Source of the DNA: Pseudopithomyces maydicus
Lineage: Eukaryota; Ascomycota; Dothideomycetes; Pleosporales; Didymosphaeriaceae
NCBI GenBank assembly: GCA_026873275.1
Contig: JANTUC010000013.1
Coordinates: forward strand, 558,001 to 622,000
Reading direction: 5' to 3'
DNA length: 64,000 nt
Position 1 is the stretch's first letter. Every line of letters starts with the position of its first letter. A program made the translations under genes and the position numbers. A model generated the notes under the pieces. That model saw only the letters and a program-made list of their open reading frames with translations, ran no database searches and was not told the origin of the DNA. Positions 33,395 through 45,230 of this stretch are shown piece by piece.

Positions 33395-35296
33395 CTAATC
33401 ACTTACCCATCTGACAACGAACAACCATCCCGCCAACACTACACTGACACAAATCATCGCGATGTACCCCTTCCTCCAATATGGCGCCTGATCCGCAGGA
33501 TAAATCGCAATCCCCCAAAACGTATACAGCAACATCCCCGTCGCGACCATACCTGCTAGGACCATGCTTCTCACCGCATCGTCTCCTGTCTTCGCCGCAA
33601 TCTGATTCGGCCACCCGTATAACAATGGATTAATCCCGTACGCTGTAGCAGCGAGGTAGAATGCTGAGAGGTTTCCACCAACTGGTATATTGGGTATAAG
33701 TAGGACGACGGAAACCACGCATTGAATGGCGCAAAGGGTGAGCCCTGTAGTGAGGCGAAGACCATAGCGGTCAATCAGGACGGCGACGAAGAATTCGCTG
33801 ATGATGGCTATGCCGTGAATACCGAGGGGGTAAGTATTGATCTGTGTTTGTGAGTAGTGCTGAGATTTTTGATGGGCCTTGAGAGTGAGAAGAAGAAGGC
33901 CTTGGACGGAGTAGGCTTGCATGGCGGCGGCAGTGAAGGAGAAGAAGCATGCGACGTAACTGCGGTACATTAGCACTCTCTTTTCGCCTTTTTTCCCTTT
34001 CATCTTTCTGGATTAGAAGAAGGATCAATGCTTTCACATACAAGAGCGGCGCGCCGAAAACCCGCTTGACAAGACTCCACGGTACAACGTTGTGCCCGTC
34101 TTTCTTCTTCGGCGGTATTCTCGCCAGAGCGAGACGGCGCTCTTCGGCGCTAAGATAAAATGCTGTAGTTGATTCGGGGATGTCGGGAAACAAGAAGAAG
34201 CCAAAAACAGCAATCGGTAAAGTGATGACGCCGTCGATAATGAAAACCCATTGCCAGCCCGAGAGCCCGGAGAGGCCTTCCATCGAGGTGTGAATGGCGG
34301 CCATCATCACGCCAGCGAACATGTTACCGACTTGGCCGGCGACAGTCAGCATGGCAATGCGCTTTGCGATTTCGTCCGTTTTGCTGAGAAATTGAGTATG
34401 TGGCAGTGGAGGGGAGTGGTGCGACGTACTACCAGGACCCAATTACGTAGATGCAACCTGCGTAAGTGCTAGACTCAGCGATACCTAAAAATTGGTACTT
34501 TTAGCAACATTCGAGGAGTTTGAGAGGTCCTACAAGTATGCTATTGCGGGAGAATATAGGTACGTACCCATCAGAAATCTCACTGCACAAAGCTGAGAGT
34601 ATGTTTTGCACCCGGCACTCGCCATGGTGAGCCCAGCCCACAAAACCACCATCGACGACAGCCAGATACGTGGCGGGAACTTTTGGATAATGATACTGCT
34701 AGGAAACTGGCCTATGAGCATTCTGAGGTGCCCTTCTGCGTAAGTGAATGCTTTTAAAGAGAAAACGGTGTCTTACCCTGCTGATGTCATGGAAAGAAGT
34801 ACATTGTACTGGCGACCATGTAAATGCAGTGCTTCTTTCAGTCCGGCAACCTAGAGAAAAGCTTCGTTAAATGGAGGCCTTATTTATTGGGGCTTATTGG
34901 ATGAGAACGCACATATGCATTGGCGAAGGCGGCTCGGTCTAGGGATTGACGGCGAAGAGTTAGTTGGTGGACTTGATGCAGAACTCAAGAGTAGTAACCC
35001 ACCTAGGTAATTGAAGAAATAACTGAAGCACGCATAGGTCTAGAACTTGTCTCAGTTCCGATCATCGTAAAAATCTCGGCCACCTACGAGAATAAAAAAG
35101 TCTGGAGAATAATCATCAGCTTCGCCTTCCAAACTATGCCCTCTTCACCTACCTAATTTTCGAACCAGACGCCGTTCTGCCAACGAAGCTCTACCCCACA
35201 ACCAAACAGTCACTGCAAATAGTGTCAAAATTAATTCGATGAACAATCAATATACTGAGAGAATAGCTTACCCCGATCTTGAAGGGAGGAAGTCAT
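33395..35296 (-). CDS. MFS transporter, allantoate/pantothenate type
   Basis: Ten exons (35272-35296, 35153-35212, 35088-35101, 35003-35039, 34913-34938, 34777-34850, 34568-34722, 34430-34484, 34042-34383, 33395-33959) encode 450 residues. All junctions are GT-AG and in frame. Exon 3 is a 14-nt micro-exon completing KLDFFILTYACFSYF. Family motifs seen are NYLDRAAFANAY, LIGQFPSSIIIQKFPPRIWL, GIAESSTYAGCIYVIGSWY and FPDIPESTTAFYLSAEER, typical of the anion:cation symporter branch (Dal5, Fen2, Tna1). About twelve helices are expected at the plasma membrane. The substrate could be a vitamin, allantoate or another small acid. The C-terminus is uncertain: readthrough ends RWVSD at 33395, but a GTAAGTG donor sits just after RW. 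Confidence 0.85.
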
Positions 35297-36480
35297 GCTG
35301 AAAATTTTGTCCGTACAAAAAAGACGTCCATGATCAGCTGAATAAAATAGTACTTGACTGCTGCCAAGCACCATGTTCAGCCCAGCCCTAATCTAACTTC
35401 TCGTCCGCCCGCCAAGTATCCTCCAAAGCTTGCCTCGACCCGTGCGCCGCAGGTTCATCGCTCTAGTACGTAAATATACGGTTGTTACCTCACGCATGCA
35501 CGCACGAGGATGTAACTAACCTCTACCATAGCAATCCCATCTCATATAATGTCCTACACCATCAGGAAGTCGACAATTTTCTGGTTCCTCTCGAACCGTA
35601 ATTCACGAAGTATCTATTCAACACCTTGCCGCCCTCCCTCCACCACCAACGCCCTCCCCACCACTATCTTTTCCCCCTTCCAGCAACCCATAGCCATGCT
35701 AAAATATCCTTCCTCAATCGTACCACAACCCCAACGGAGTTCCAAAAGTGGGCCCACCACCGCCGCAGTACCCCCGGATCTAACCGCGAATCAGATAAGA
35801 TCTTGACAAATCGCGGGGTCTCGGCTCTATCTTCGTTTCTGTTTTTCTTTTTTCCCGAGGAGATGGAAGGCCGAGACTCGGATCTGATAAGATTGGTGAG
35901 GGAGCGGTAGGTGGGTGGGTGGAATGGTGGCGCTTGTGCGTGGACATAAGAATGCATGGGTGAGGGTGTGTAGCTATGCTTTGATTTGTGAAGGCGTGGA
36001 AGTGTGGTTTTTTAAGGGGTCTGGTAATCCTGTGGATATTTTGAGTGTGCTCTGAGACGCTTGAGATGGCGTTGAATGGGTGATAGGTCTGATGGAAACG
36101 ACAAATAATATGTTTACACAGCTCCACTTCAACCACAGTCAAGCTCAAAGCCCATCCCAATCATCCTATTTACCCAACTCGCTTAGAAACACACATCAAG
36201 CTCCTCGTGACGTTCTTTACATACACAACAGATGTGATTGATGCATCCTACTCATCAACACACAATTCAGCCATTCACATCCAACTTCTCAGCTCACTCC
36301 CAATCACTGTAATCACTCAATCCAACTCAACTCAACTCAACCAAGATCAAATATTTACAACCTCAGAATAAAATATTTACAAACTAAAATTTATGTGTAC
36401 GTATACTGCAGCTCCACTGCCCTCCCCCTTGACCAACCAATCTCCCTTCCTCATCCCACATCATCCCACATCATCCCTCC
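35297..36480. other. Intergenic region, low-complexity
   Basis: No gene supported. Short tandem phrases such as ACTCA (36319-36340) and CATCCCACAT (36452-36475) occur near the 3' end of the pectin lyase gene. Confidence 0.4.
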
Positions 36481-37883
36481 TTAGATCTTACCCACACCCG
36501 CAGTGTTAGCAACATTCGAGCTAGCAGCCGCCGCACTCGCAACGCTCTTCCCCTTAAAGTTGCTCAAGAAGTTCGTGTCGCTACCACCCAGGGTACCCGA
36601 GCTTCCGAACGAGTTCAACTGGCAGGTGTGACCGAGCGTAGACGCGCAGACGGCATTCGCGCCGGCGGACGGGCTCCCGAAGAACTGGCCGGCGTTCTCC
36701 AGCAGCGGGGTCTTGACGTTCTGGAAGACGTTGCCCTCTGCGACGACGTTGGCGCCGTTGTCGAAGGCATGACCCGTGTTGGCGTAGAAGTAGTTGTTGA
36801 CGGCGTGGACGAGGGAGTTGCCGCCGACCTTGGGGGAGCGGCCGGATGTGTGGTGGATGTAGTTGCCCTTGAGGGTGACGAGGTCGTTGGAGCCCGTCAG
36901 GTAGAGCGTCCAGTAGTGGTGGTTGTCGCAGGTGGCGGACCAGTTAGTGTTGCCGTCGAACTCGTTGTTGGAGATGGTGACGCGGTTGGAGGCGCCGGTG
37001 CCGAGGACGACCATTTGGCGGCCGATGAGGGAGAACTTGTTGTGATCTATAGGGTATATATGTTAGTTATATGTTCTTTCCTTCCAGAGTGTTTGGGGGT
37101 GTGTATGTGTGCAGTGTGGCAGGGACGACTCACCAATCCAGACCTGGTCCGATCCATCAACGGCAATCGCATCTCCACCCCAGATGTACTGCGGGTTCAA
37201 CTCCGTAATGTGAATGTTCTGAATGATGACATTCTTCGCGCCGTTGGCAATGCGGAGACCCTTTCCACGGATGACACCCTTGTTTCCAACACCGATGAGA
37301 GACTTGTTCGACCCAACCGTCATACCGGAGACACCCGCCTTGTCGTAGGTGACCTGGATGTTCTTGGATCCCGCGCCGGCATTGCCGTTGGTGCACCAGC
37401 TGGCGTGGTTGATGGCATCCTGGCCGCCGTTGCCGGGGCACTTGTTGGAGGCCGGGCGGCATCCAGTCTCCGTGGCGGTGCCCTCGGTGTTCTTGAAGTT
37501 GAACTCCTTGTCGAGCACGATGCAGCGCGCGGTAGAGTCGGCGAGCCACGTCTTGAGCTGAGAGGTGCTGGAGGGGACGACGCAGGCAGCAGAGCCGCCG
37601 CCAGTGGTGCCGGTTGCGAAACCTGGGGGGCGTTAGTGGAAGGTGTTGTGGAATTGGGAGAAAAAATGGTGAAATAGTAGGGCAAATGAACTAGTGGAAA
37701 CATGACTGAAGAACAATGTCCCCCTCTTCATAACGAAAACAGAAAGATCTGTGTATAGTAAATTGAAGTGTTCAACATACCCTCAGGCTTGCCCTTAACC
37801 GCATACGTCGCCCTCTCGCCCAACACGGCCGCATCGACGGTGATGGCGCTCGCAAGCGCAATAGCAGCAGCAGTAAACTTCAT
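36481..37883 (-). CDS. Pectin lyase, PL1 family
   Basis: Three exons (37781-37883, 37134-37622, 36481-37046) encode 385 residues. The 158-nt first intron is long for this window. Residues 1-18 form a signal peptide. The parallel beta-helix shows the motifs IIQNIHITELNPQYIWGGDA, DQVWIDH, IGRQMVVLG, SATCDNHHYW and SGRSPKV, which fit pectin lyases (EC 4.2.2.10) better than calcium-dependent pectate lyases. The enzyme cleaves methyl-esterified homogalacturonan by beta-elimination outside the cell. It indicates a plant-associated or saprotrophic life style. Assignment as pectin rather than pectate lyase rests on motif recall. Confidence 0.9.
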
Positions 37884-38667
37884 CTTGAATAGTTCCAACA
37901 CAACTGTGTGTTTGTACGTATGTATAAAAACGAATGGACGCTCACTGAGCCTTGTAACGAACGACTACTCCCGTAGGATATATATAAATATAAACGCAAA
38001 AGAACGAACACAACCACAATTGTACAAGATCACCCCCCTCGTCCCCCCATCCCCATCTTATGTGGACGGCAAATTGCATCCTCCCTTCCCATGCCTCACT
38101 CCCACCCTCCATACGACTTTACGAATTAGCCCGCCCTAATCTTGCACCAGTGGCGACCATCGCCAGGATTAGGGGCGCTCGCGCTGTTCGCAGCGTTCAC
38201 GCCAGCCACGCGAGGCTTCGCCGCTGGACCGTGAGAGGCAACGTGGGACAGGCGCCACGGTGCTCAGGGCTGCAGGCGGTGCGATTCATGATTCCGAAAC
38301 GCTGGTGCACGCTAGCAAGCCGGCAGCCGACAAACGGGTTCGGGGACATATGACGAAAGCGGATAGGCGTCATTCAGAGCGGGATCCGATGGTAATTTTT
38401 TGTTATTTGCTGGGGACGTGTTTGGTGGATTTATGAAAGGCATTTCTATAGTGCGGACGAATGGTTAGATGGCGCGTGATGTTGGAAGGGAGGGTTGCGT
38501 GGGTGTGTATGTTCCGCGGATCTTTACCATCAATGCAATATACACTACCCGGTGGGCGGACTCCCGAGTAGATTCAAACGACGGAAGAATTATTACATGA
38601 GGCGATCTTAGGATGAGAGGGGTAACCTACATGCAAGCCTTGGTGGCTGTTCCTTGAACTACCTAGT
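37884..38667. other. Promoter region of pectin lyase
   Basis: No gene supported. It contains the pectin lyase promoter and leader and the 3' flank of the GNAT gene. Confidence 0.4.
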
Positions 38668-39329
38668 CTACTGAGCCAATTTCGCCAAGGCGTCTCCTTC
38701 CGCGCGTAGTCCAACCCACTCCTTCTTCTGTGTCGCACCCAAACTCTCGTAGAACTCCAAGCTGGGTGTGTTCCAGTCCAAGCAGCTCCACTCCAACCGC
38801 TTTCCGCCTATTCTGATGCATTCCTTTGCGCACGCCTGGATCAGCGATTTACCGTACCCCCGTTTCCTGTACTTGGGCTTCACGAAGAGGTCTTCGAGAT
38901 ATACGCCGGGACCGGTCCACGTGCTGTAGTTGTAGAAGTAGAGGGCCATGCCGGCTACCTCGCCCTCGGGGGCGACGAGCAAGAAGGTGCGCGCGTAACC
39001 GGGCGTGAACGAATCCGGAGTTGAAGGGTCGTGGAATGCGAGCGTCTTGGCGAGCGTCTCGGGTGTGGCCTCTACAGATGATGCTGCCTTTTCATACTCG
39101 GCAAGCTCGTAGATGAGCGAGTAGATGGTGTCGACATCTGTATATGTGAGAGGGGCTTCAAGAACGACGGCTTGGCACAACACCGCAAGTCTGAATACAA
39201 CGCGTGACTTCACTCTAAGCAGCTTTGAGCAGCTGGAAGTATGAGTTGTATGCAAGTGTGCGGTCCGTCCTTGGATTCGCGCGTACCTTCACGTGTCGCG
39301 TGGCGAATGGTAGCATCAGTTGAAGCCAT
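38668..39329 (-). CDS. GNAT acetyltransferase, SSAT-like
   Basis: Exon 1 (39287-39329) encodes MASTDATIRHATRE. After a 149-nt intron, exon 2 (38668-39137) continues DVDTIYSLIYELAEYEK in frame, giving 170 residues, a typical length for spermidine/spermine N1-acetyltransferase-like proteins. Motif A, the acetyl-CoA pyrophosphate-binding R/Q-x-x-G-x-G/A, is at residues 105-110 (RKRGYG), preceded by VYLEDLFVKPKY, a strong match to the SSAT group. It would transfer acetyl from acetyl-CoA to a polyamine or other amine in the cytosol. Substrate is not proven by sequence. The next gene downstream in coordinates is only 90 bp from its start. Confidence 0.85.
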
Positions 39330-39419
39330 GACTGGTGTATTGTGTTGCGCAATAGAGTCAATTGGTGTCAAGAGAGACTTGGACCCTTTAAACTGCACGT
39401 TGTGGATACTTTTCACGCC

Positions 39420-40823
39420 CTATGTAGTCGTTCTGGGAGGTTTTGCGGTTACGGCCGTTGGAGGGGTAGTCGCCCCACTTGCCGATTGGCTCCAAACGGC
39501 TTTTGCTGCTTTACGTATAGGATGACCTTCTGGCAGGTAGTCGGCGTAGAAAGGTATGGTGGAATACTGTCCTTTCTTGGGTCTATTCTTCTGATACTCT
39601 TCGAGATTCTCGCTCGTTATTGCCCTTTCTGCTGCTTTGCGTTCCTCGAGTTCAGGGTCGCGGCGACGTACAAGACGTTCCTTGAGCACCTTTCCTGCAG
39701 TGTCGACGCCGGCGAAAAGTTGAGCAGCTCCGACATCGGATTGTGCATTCAGCTTCAGCAGGCGAGTGCCCCATACGACGTTCCACTTTTTGAAATCTTC
39801 GCTCCACTCCAATTTACAGCAGACGGTCAACAATGCGGTATAAAGGCGTTTCATCAGGCGCAGATTCGGAGTATGCCCTGGTACGCGTTGGTCGGCTTTG
39901 GCTGGCTTCTCTAGGGCGAGGGCACTGTGCACAAGTTCGCCGAGTCGTTCAGCCTCGGATGGCTCCTCCACAGGGTGAAGATCAACAGCGGGTGAGCGGC
40001 GGCTGGGCAAGCTTGGCCGCTTCGTTCCGTTGGCCATGGATTGAAGGTCGTCGAACTCGTCAGCAGGCAGTGGCGGCAGAAGTCGTGTCATGGTCTCTGC
40101 GTACCATCTTCTGATGTTGCTACGAGCTCGCTTGATAGGCATGGGACGCTCCCAGATGTTGTTGATGGGGGTCAGAACGTGGGGACGTTTGAGCTCGCGG
40201 CCCAGGGCTATGCCGTTCTGGCATTGGCTGTTAAGGGTTGCTCTGAGCTTCGAGAACCGGTCCGAGATGTGTATGACCCAATGCGTGGATTGCTTCTTGA
40301 CGGGGGCGTCAAAGAAGGACAGGTAGCGCTCGTTGCTGTAGTAGAGCTGCTGCAGCGGAGAGGGCTCCTGCAGGCGGGTGGGATCGTCTGGCTGCAGCAG
40401 GCGGTCGAGCAGGGCGTACTTGCGCTTCCCAATGCGGCCGTAGGTGAAGTACAGGACCTTGAGCAGACAGTGGAAGTCGCCGGCGGTGGCCAGGCGGAGG
40501 TAGTTGAGGCCCTTCTTCGCCTTGCGCTGCATGAGGCGGGTGCGGTCGTCGATGACGGACTGGTGTCTGCGCTTGCCGAAGCCATGGCGGTACTTTTCGA
40601 CGGCTTTGGCGTGCAGCGAGGGCGACGCGAGGTCTTCGGGCTGGTAGGCGCGGAAGCGGTTGACGATGTAGCGGCGGAAGAAGGTGCGAGCGGTCGCGTC
40701 GGGCAGGTACGATGCCTCGCGCAGGAGGGCGCGCAGCAGGTGCAGCGACTTGAGGCTGGACGCGGGCGACGACGAGAAGGACGACGTCGTCTGCCGCTGC
40801 AGCGAGTGCAGAGGGGCCTGCAT
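39420..40823 (-). CDS. LYR-motif protein, probably mitochondrial
   Basis: Single exon of 467 residues from the ATG at 40823. The frame stays open far upstream because the DNA is GC-rich, but only from this ATG does the sequence look natural. A complex I LYR-like motif lies at about residues 27-58 (LHLLRALLREASYLPDATAR). The N-terminus is Ser/Arg/Gln-rich and suits a mitochondrial presequence. The long C-terminal part is basic, with FFRRYIVNRFR and a repeated Arg/Lys pattern, and I recognise no other domain. LYR proteins act with the acyl carrier protein in assembly of respiratory complexes, Fe-S clusters or mitoribosomes; which role applies is unknown. Divergent from the MBP1-like gene across about 430 bp. 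Confidence 0.75.
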   Translation of the reverse strand: MQAPLHSLQRQTTSSFSSSPASSLKSLHLLRALLREASYLPDATARTFFRRYIVNRFRAYQPEDLASPSLHAKAVEKYRHGFGKRRHQSVIDDRTRLMQRKAKKGLNYLRLATAGDFHCLLKVLYFTYGRIGKRKYALLDRLLQPDDPTRLQEPSPLQQLYYSNERYLSFFDAPVKKQSTHWVIHISDRFSKLRATLNSQCQNGIALGRELKRPHVLTPINNIWERPMPIKRARSNIRRWYAETMTRLLPPLPADEFDDLQSMANGTKRPSLPSRRSPAVDLHPVEEPSEAERLGELVHSALALEKPAKADQRVPGHTPNLRLMKRLYTALLTVCCKLEWSEDFKKWNVVWGTRLLKLNAQSDVGAAQLFAGVDTAGKVLKERLVRRRDPELEERKAAERAITSENLEEYQKNRPKKGQYSTIPFYADYLPEGHPIRKAAKAVWSQSASGATTPPTAVTAKPPRTTT

Positions 40824-41249
40824 CCGGGGAGCGAGAACGAACGAACAACGAACAGGGTGCAGTGCCCAGCGCAACGGTCGCGGAGGATGATGATTGCCAG
40901 CCAGCCGAGCGACGCGTCCAATCAGCGCGAAGGCCGGCCCCCAAACGCGCACGAAGACGCGCCTTCCCTCCGCCCCCCAAGGCTGTCGCGACCGATTCCC
41001 CACCCCAGCTCGAACCAGCGCACCCAGCCTGGAGTTGCGCGCCCACCGCCCGCCAGAACACCAGGAGCCCCCCCCCCCATTGTAGCCAGCTGGAGCCCCC
41101 GTAGCCAGCCCATGTTGCAGCCCGCCCTGTAGCCCTGCGCCCGCCCTCCCCCAGCCGTCGCGCCCCCAGCATCGCATCGCATCGCATCGCCCGAATGCCC
41201 AGCGCCGACTGACCGCCGCTTCACATCCCGCAACGCCCGCAGCACCAGC
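40824..41249. promoter_or_regulatory. Shared divergent promoter with ATCGC repeat
   Basis: A 426-bp GC-rich region between two start codons facing away from each other (LYR protein and MBP1-like factor). It contains four tandem ATCGC copies at 41171-41190 and many CCAGC/CCGC phrases. No TATA box is obvious. Confidence 0.5.
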
Positions 41250-43921
41250 ATGCAAGTCGCCCGCCCGTCTGCTGCCCAGTCCTTCCCCTCGGGCTCGTCC
41301 TCCCAGCCCGCAATGTACGCACACTCGCCGCACGGCGTCATGGCCGCGCCCTCGTTCAACCGCACCTTCTCCGACTCCACCACCGGCTACCAGCAACACC
41401 AGATGGACAAGCCGCAGATCTACACAGTGCGCCCCGCCCGTGCCTCCTCCCCCGCCTGCCTCTGCTGACCTTCCCAGGCCGTCTACTCGGGCGTTTCCGT
41501 GTACGAGATGGAGGTAAACCGCGTCGCCGTCATGCGCCGCCGCTCCGACGGCTGGCTCAATGCGACCCAGATCCTCAAGGTCGCCGGCGTCGACAAGGGC
41601 AAGCGCACAAAGGTGCTCGAGAAAGAGATATTGACCGGCGAGCACGAGAAGGTCCAGGGTGGCTACGGCAAGTACCAGGGTACCTGGATCAACTACCGCC
41701 GTGGGAGGGAGTTCTGCAGACAGTACGGCGTCGAGGACATCCTGCGCCCGCTGCTGGACTACGATGTCAGTGCCGACGGCAACGCGGGACAGGGCATCGA
41801 GACCCCGACCAAGGAGCAGGCCATGGCAGCAAACAGGAAGCGCTTCTACACCCAGAGCATCGACGCCCGTTCCGGCGGCCAGGGCGTCGGCGGCACCTTC
41901 TTCTCCAACATATCCTCCACCGCCACGAGCGCCCTCGCTGCCATGAACAAGGTCGCCAGACTCAACTCACCCGCACCCCCTCGCCCGGCGAGCTCGTCAC
42001 AGGGACGCAGATCCATGGGCCGCCCGTCACAGAACCCCATTGGGAGCCAAGACTCGTTCCGCGCAAGCAGCCAGCAGAGCGTGCCCAGCTTGGCTTCCGA
42101 GCGCAGCTTTGGAGCTGTAAACGGCCACACTGATTCCGCCTATGGAACAGGCATAGACGATATCCAGGAACCCCCACGCAAGAGAATGCGCCCGTCCCAG
42201 GACGAATCGTTTTCGCACCCGCAGTCAGCCAGCCTGCCACCGGATCTCATGATGCAGGACCACGGCTCTCCCACCGAGCCCAACGAATCATTCTATCAAA
42301 CCGGCCTACCTGTCACCACCCCCGATGGCGAGGTACCCACAGCTCTGCCTCCGTTACCTCATCCTAGCGATAAGCTCTCCGAGGAAAAACAGGCCATGCT
42401 GACAGACCTGTTTGCAGACCAATCACGAACCGACTTTACACACCACCCGGCCATTCTACATCTATCCGGAACCGACCTTGACATGCCTATTGACAACAGC
42501 TCAAATACAGCCTTGCACTGGGCAGCAACATTAGCTCGTGTGTCTCTGATGCGACTTTTGGTATCCAAGGGCGCAAACATGTTCAGAGGAAACGCAGCAG
42601 GCCAGACTCCACTTATGAGTGCTGTTTCGGTCAATAATAGCTTGGACCACAGCTGTTTCCCGGAAACGCTTGAAATTCTAGCACCTCTTATCGAGCTGCG
42701 CGATGCCCAGGGACGTACCATATTACACCACATTGCTGTGACTTGCGCCATAAAAGGCCGGGCCGCATCAAGCAAGTACTATCTCGAGGCTCTCTTGGAG
42801 TACTTGGTACGGAGTAACATTGGCGCCAGCCATTCTGCGTATGAAGGAAATGGCAATGGTCCCAAACCTATCGGGTTGATGCGATTCATGCAAGATATGG
42901 TGAATGCTCGTGACAAGGCAGGCAACACAGCACTGAACCTTGCCGCGAGAATAGGGAACAGGAATATAATATCACAACTGATGGAGGTCCAAGCCGATCC
43001 CACAATTCCAAACCACAAAGGCACACGCCCCATAGACTTTGGCGTAGGTAGCGACACAGACGCGGATCTACCAACCGCAGTCAGCAGTCCCAGCAAAGGA
43101 AAAGCGCCATTGAGCAAGGTTGAGGAAACCAGCAAGGAGATCCAACCACGTACGTATTACAGTGTACTCCATGTGAAGTTATCCTGCTAACCCCCTACAG
43201 TCATGAGCAGCATCCTCCAAAGCGCAAGCATGCAATTCACCCAAGAAGCCCGCCTCAAACAAGACACCATCGACCGCACCAACGAAGCCATTGCCCAGCT
43301 CTCCGCCCTCCAAAAACCGAATCCCACCGCCTCGAATCCCTCCGCGCCCGCATGCGCGCCCGCCAGGACCGCGCAAAACGCATCTCAAACCTCAAACGCT
43401 GGATCGACCTCCAGCGCAAAAGCCTCGCCGTCTCCACGGACGAAAATCTCGCCCACATCCGCCAGATCGGCTACGCCGACATCGAGGGCTCACACCTCGC
43501 CATTTCCTCCTCAGATCTCCCGAATCAGCTCCTCGGCGCGGGAGACCACCTCATCCGCAAGGCCTCCGACGGCCCTGCATACCTAAACACCCCGCTCCCC
43601 GCCGACGCGGCGTTCCTGACGCAAACGAACTCCTCGCTACTGGCGAATCTGCCGCCCATCGGGACGCTACGGAATCGCCTCGAGGTGTACACGCGGGTGA
43701 ACTGCACGCTCGCGCAGCGGAGCAGCATGCTGAAGGAGAAGGACGGCCAGCTCGAGGTCATGTACAGGAAGGTGGTGGCGCTGTGCACCAAGGTGGATGA
43801 GGAGAGGGTGGACGGCGTGCTGGATTTGCTGGTGCAGGCGTTGGAGAGCGATCCGTTGGAGGGGGCCGATGTCGGGAGGGTGAAAGAGTTTTTGAGGAAG
43901 GTGGAGGGGGTCGAGGGGTGA
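41250..43921 (+). CDS. mbp1: APSES/KilA-N cell-cycle factor, MBP1-like (one apparent frameshift)
   Basis: Three exons: 41250-41426, 41478-43149, 43201-43921. The N-terminus (KPQIYT/AVYSGVSVYEMEV) runs into a complete APSES DNA-binding domain at about residues 60-165, including RRRSDGWLNATQILKVAG and GTWINYRRGREFC. Ankyrin repeats follow at ~320-530 (NTALHWAATLARVSLMRLL, GNTALNLAARIGNRNIISQL), then a C-terminal coiled region. This is the Mbp1/Swi4/Res architecture of the MBF complex that drives G1/S transcription in the nucleus. In exon 3 the frame breaks at the A5 run at 43312-43316. One more A restores LQKTESHRLESLRARM and a total of 856 residues. Because this factor is conserved and important, a base missing in the assembly is the likely cause. 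Confidence 0.9.
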
Positions 43922-45230
43922 TTCTATTTTTTTCTCTCTTTCTCTCCAGGAAGGAAGAGAGGGGGAGAGAAAAGGGAGATGAATTGATTTTGGGTTCGGA
44001 CTTGATGGGAAATGGGAGGGTCAGTGAGAGGGAAGGCGTATGGGTGGAAGAGTGCGCATTTGGTTGGGCTCGTGAATTGTTATATTTTTTTCCACATATT
44101 TGTCGAAGCATGAGGAAGGAAGGGGTGGGTGAAGAAGTTCAGTCCAGCATTGGCATGTGGGTGCAGATATTGTAAATGTCGAATCGAGACGTGGTGTGCT
44201 GTTGAAAAGTCAAGTTCGGTCACTCATATGCGGTAGTTTGTCGGGATTCAAGGGAGGAAGGGAGAAAGGAGAATATCTTTTTTTGCTCAGTAAATTCGTT
44301 TGTATATATGTATAGGGGTAGGGATTGGATGGGATGGGACGGGACGGGAATGGGTATAGGAATGGGTATGGGATGGATTCAATTAACCTATACATTCACA
44401 TATGATTTTATCCAATCAGTTCATCCGCACCTTCTTCTTTTCTTTACGTTCTATTCACATAAGATAAAGCGTACTTCACACAGCGATTTGAGGTTCCAGC
44501 TGGTTTTGTTTCATGGCATGGATTGATGATTTGGTGGATTTGGTACATACTAAGTGGTGATTTGAGGATTGAGTTGTGAGTTTGGATGTGTGGTGTGGGG
44601 TGTGGGTGTAGCATGTGGCATGGTAAACGTGCACTCCACCCAGAGCGTGTTCGCACGTGCCCGTATGATTGCACGTGGGGTTGATTGAGAGCGGGAAGAT
44701 GGTGTGTGCGCTTTACCGACTGTTGTCTGGGTGATTTGAGTTTAGGTTGTGGGTATGGAATTCGTGGTCGCGTTGGGTGGAAGGCTAGAGTGGTTAGAAT
44801 AGAGTGAGTGCGTGGGCGGGTTGTATGTGAGGTGCTGGGTGGTATGTTGTTCTCGTTATCGTTGTTTCTAGGTTGAGGTTGTCGAGATCAGTTGAGGGGC
44901 GAGAGACAAACTCACGAGCGAACATCTGTCAATTCGGAACTCGAGTTATATACGTTTCAATAGAAAGTAGCACCATTGTTGTTTTGTTTATTGAAAAATG
45001 TAGTAGCTGAGCATAAGCTGACTGGATGAAAATGGATAGATAAAACGCTGTCACCCCTCTTGTGACAATATAAAACGTGGCGTACAGAAGGTAAGGATTC
45101 AAAAGTAATGTATTGTAGTGATTGGCCAGCACCATTGTATTCGCTGACATCGCGATGGAAATCGGTTGCCGACACTCATATACTCACTATGGACCCAAAC
45201 TACGGAGCCATTTCTCGAATTCAATCCGTG
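43922..45230. other. Intergenic region with GGGAT/GGGAC repeats
   Basis: No gene supported. Imperfect GGGAT/GGGAC/GGGTAT repeats occupy about 44325-44375. The rest is T/G-rich and holds the 3' flank of the MBP1-like gene. Confidence 0.4.

Noticed and set aside
36628..37677. 349-codon plus-strand frame antisense to pectin lyase
   Set aside because: Val/Gly/Arg-rich shadow of a GC3-biased gene; pectin lyase on the opposite strand has clear motifs and a signal peptide.
40041..41132. 363-codon plus-strand frame antisense to the LYR gene
   Set aside because: It mirrors the codon bias of the real gene on the other strand and has no domain.
39420..41645. 741-codon minus-strand open frame overlapping the LYR gene and the MBP1-like 5' end
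   Set aside because: Only the part from the ATG at 40823 looks like protein. The upstream part is Gly/Arg-rich translation of GC-rich promoter and runs antisense through the MBP1-like first exon.
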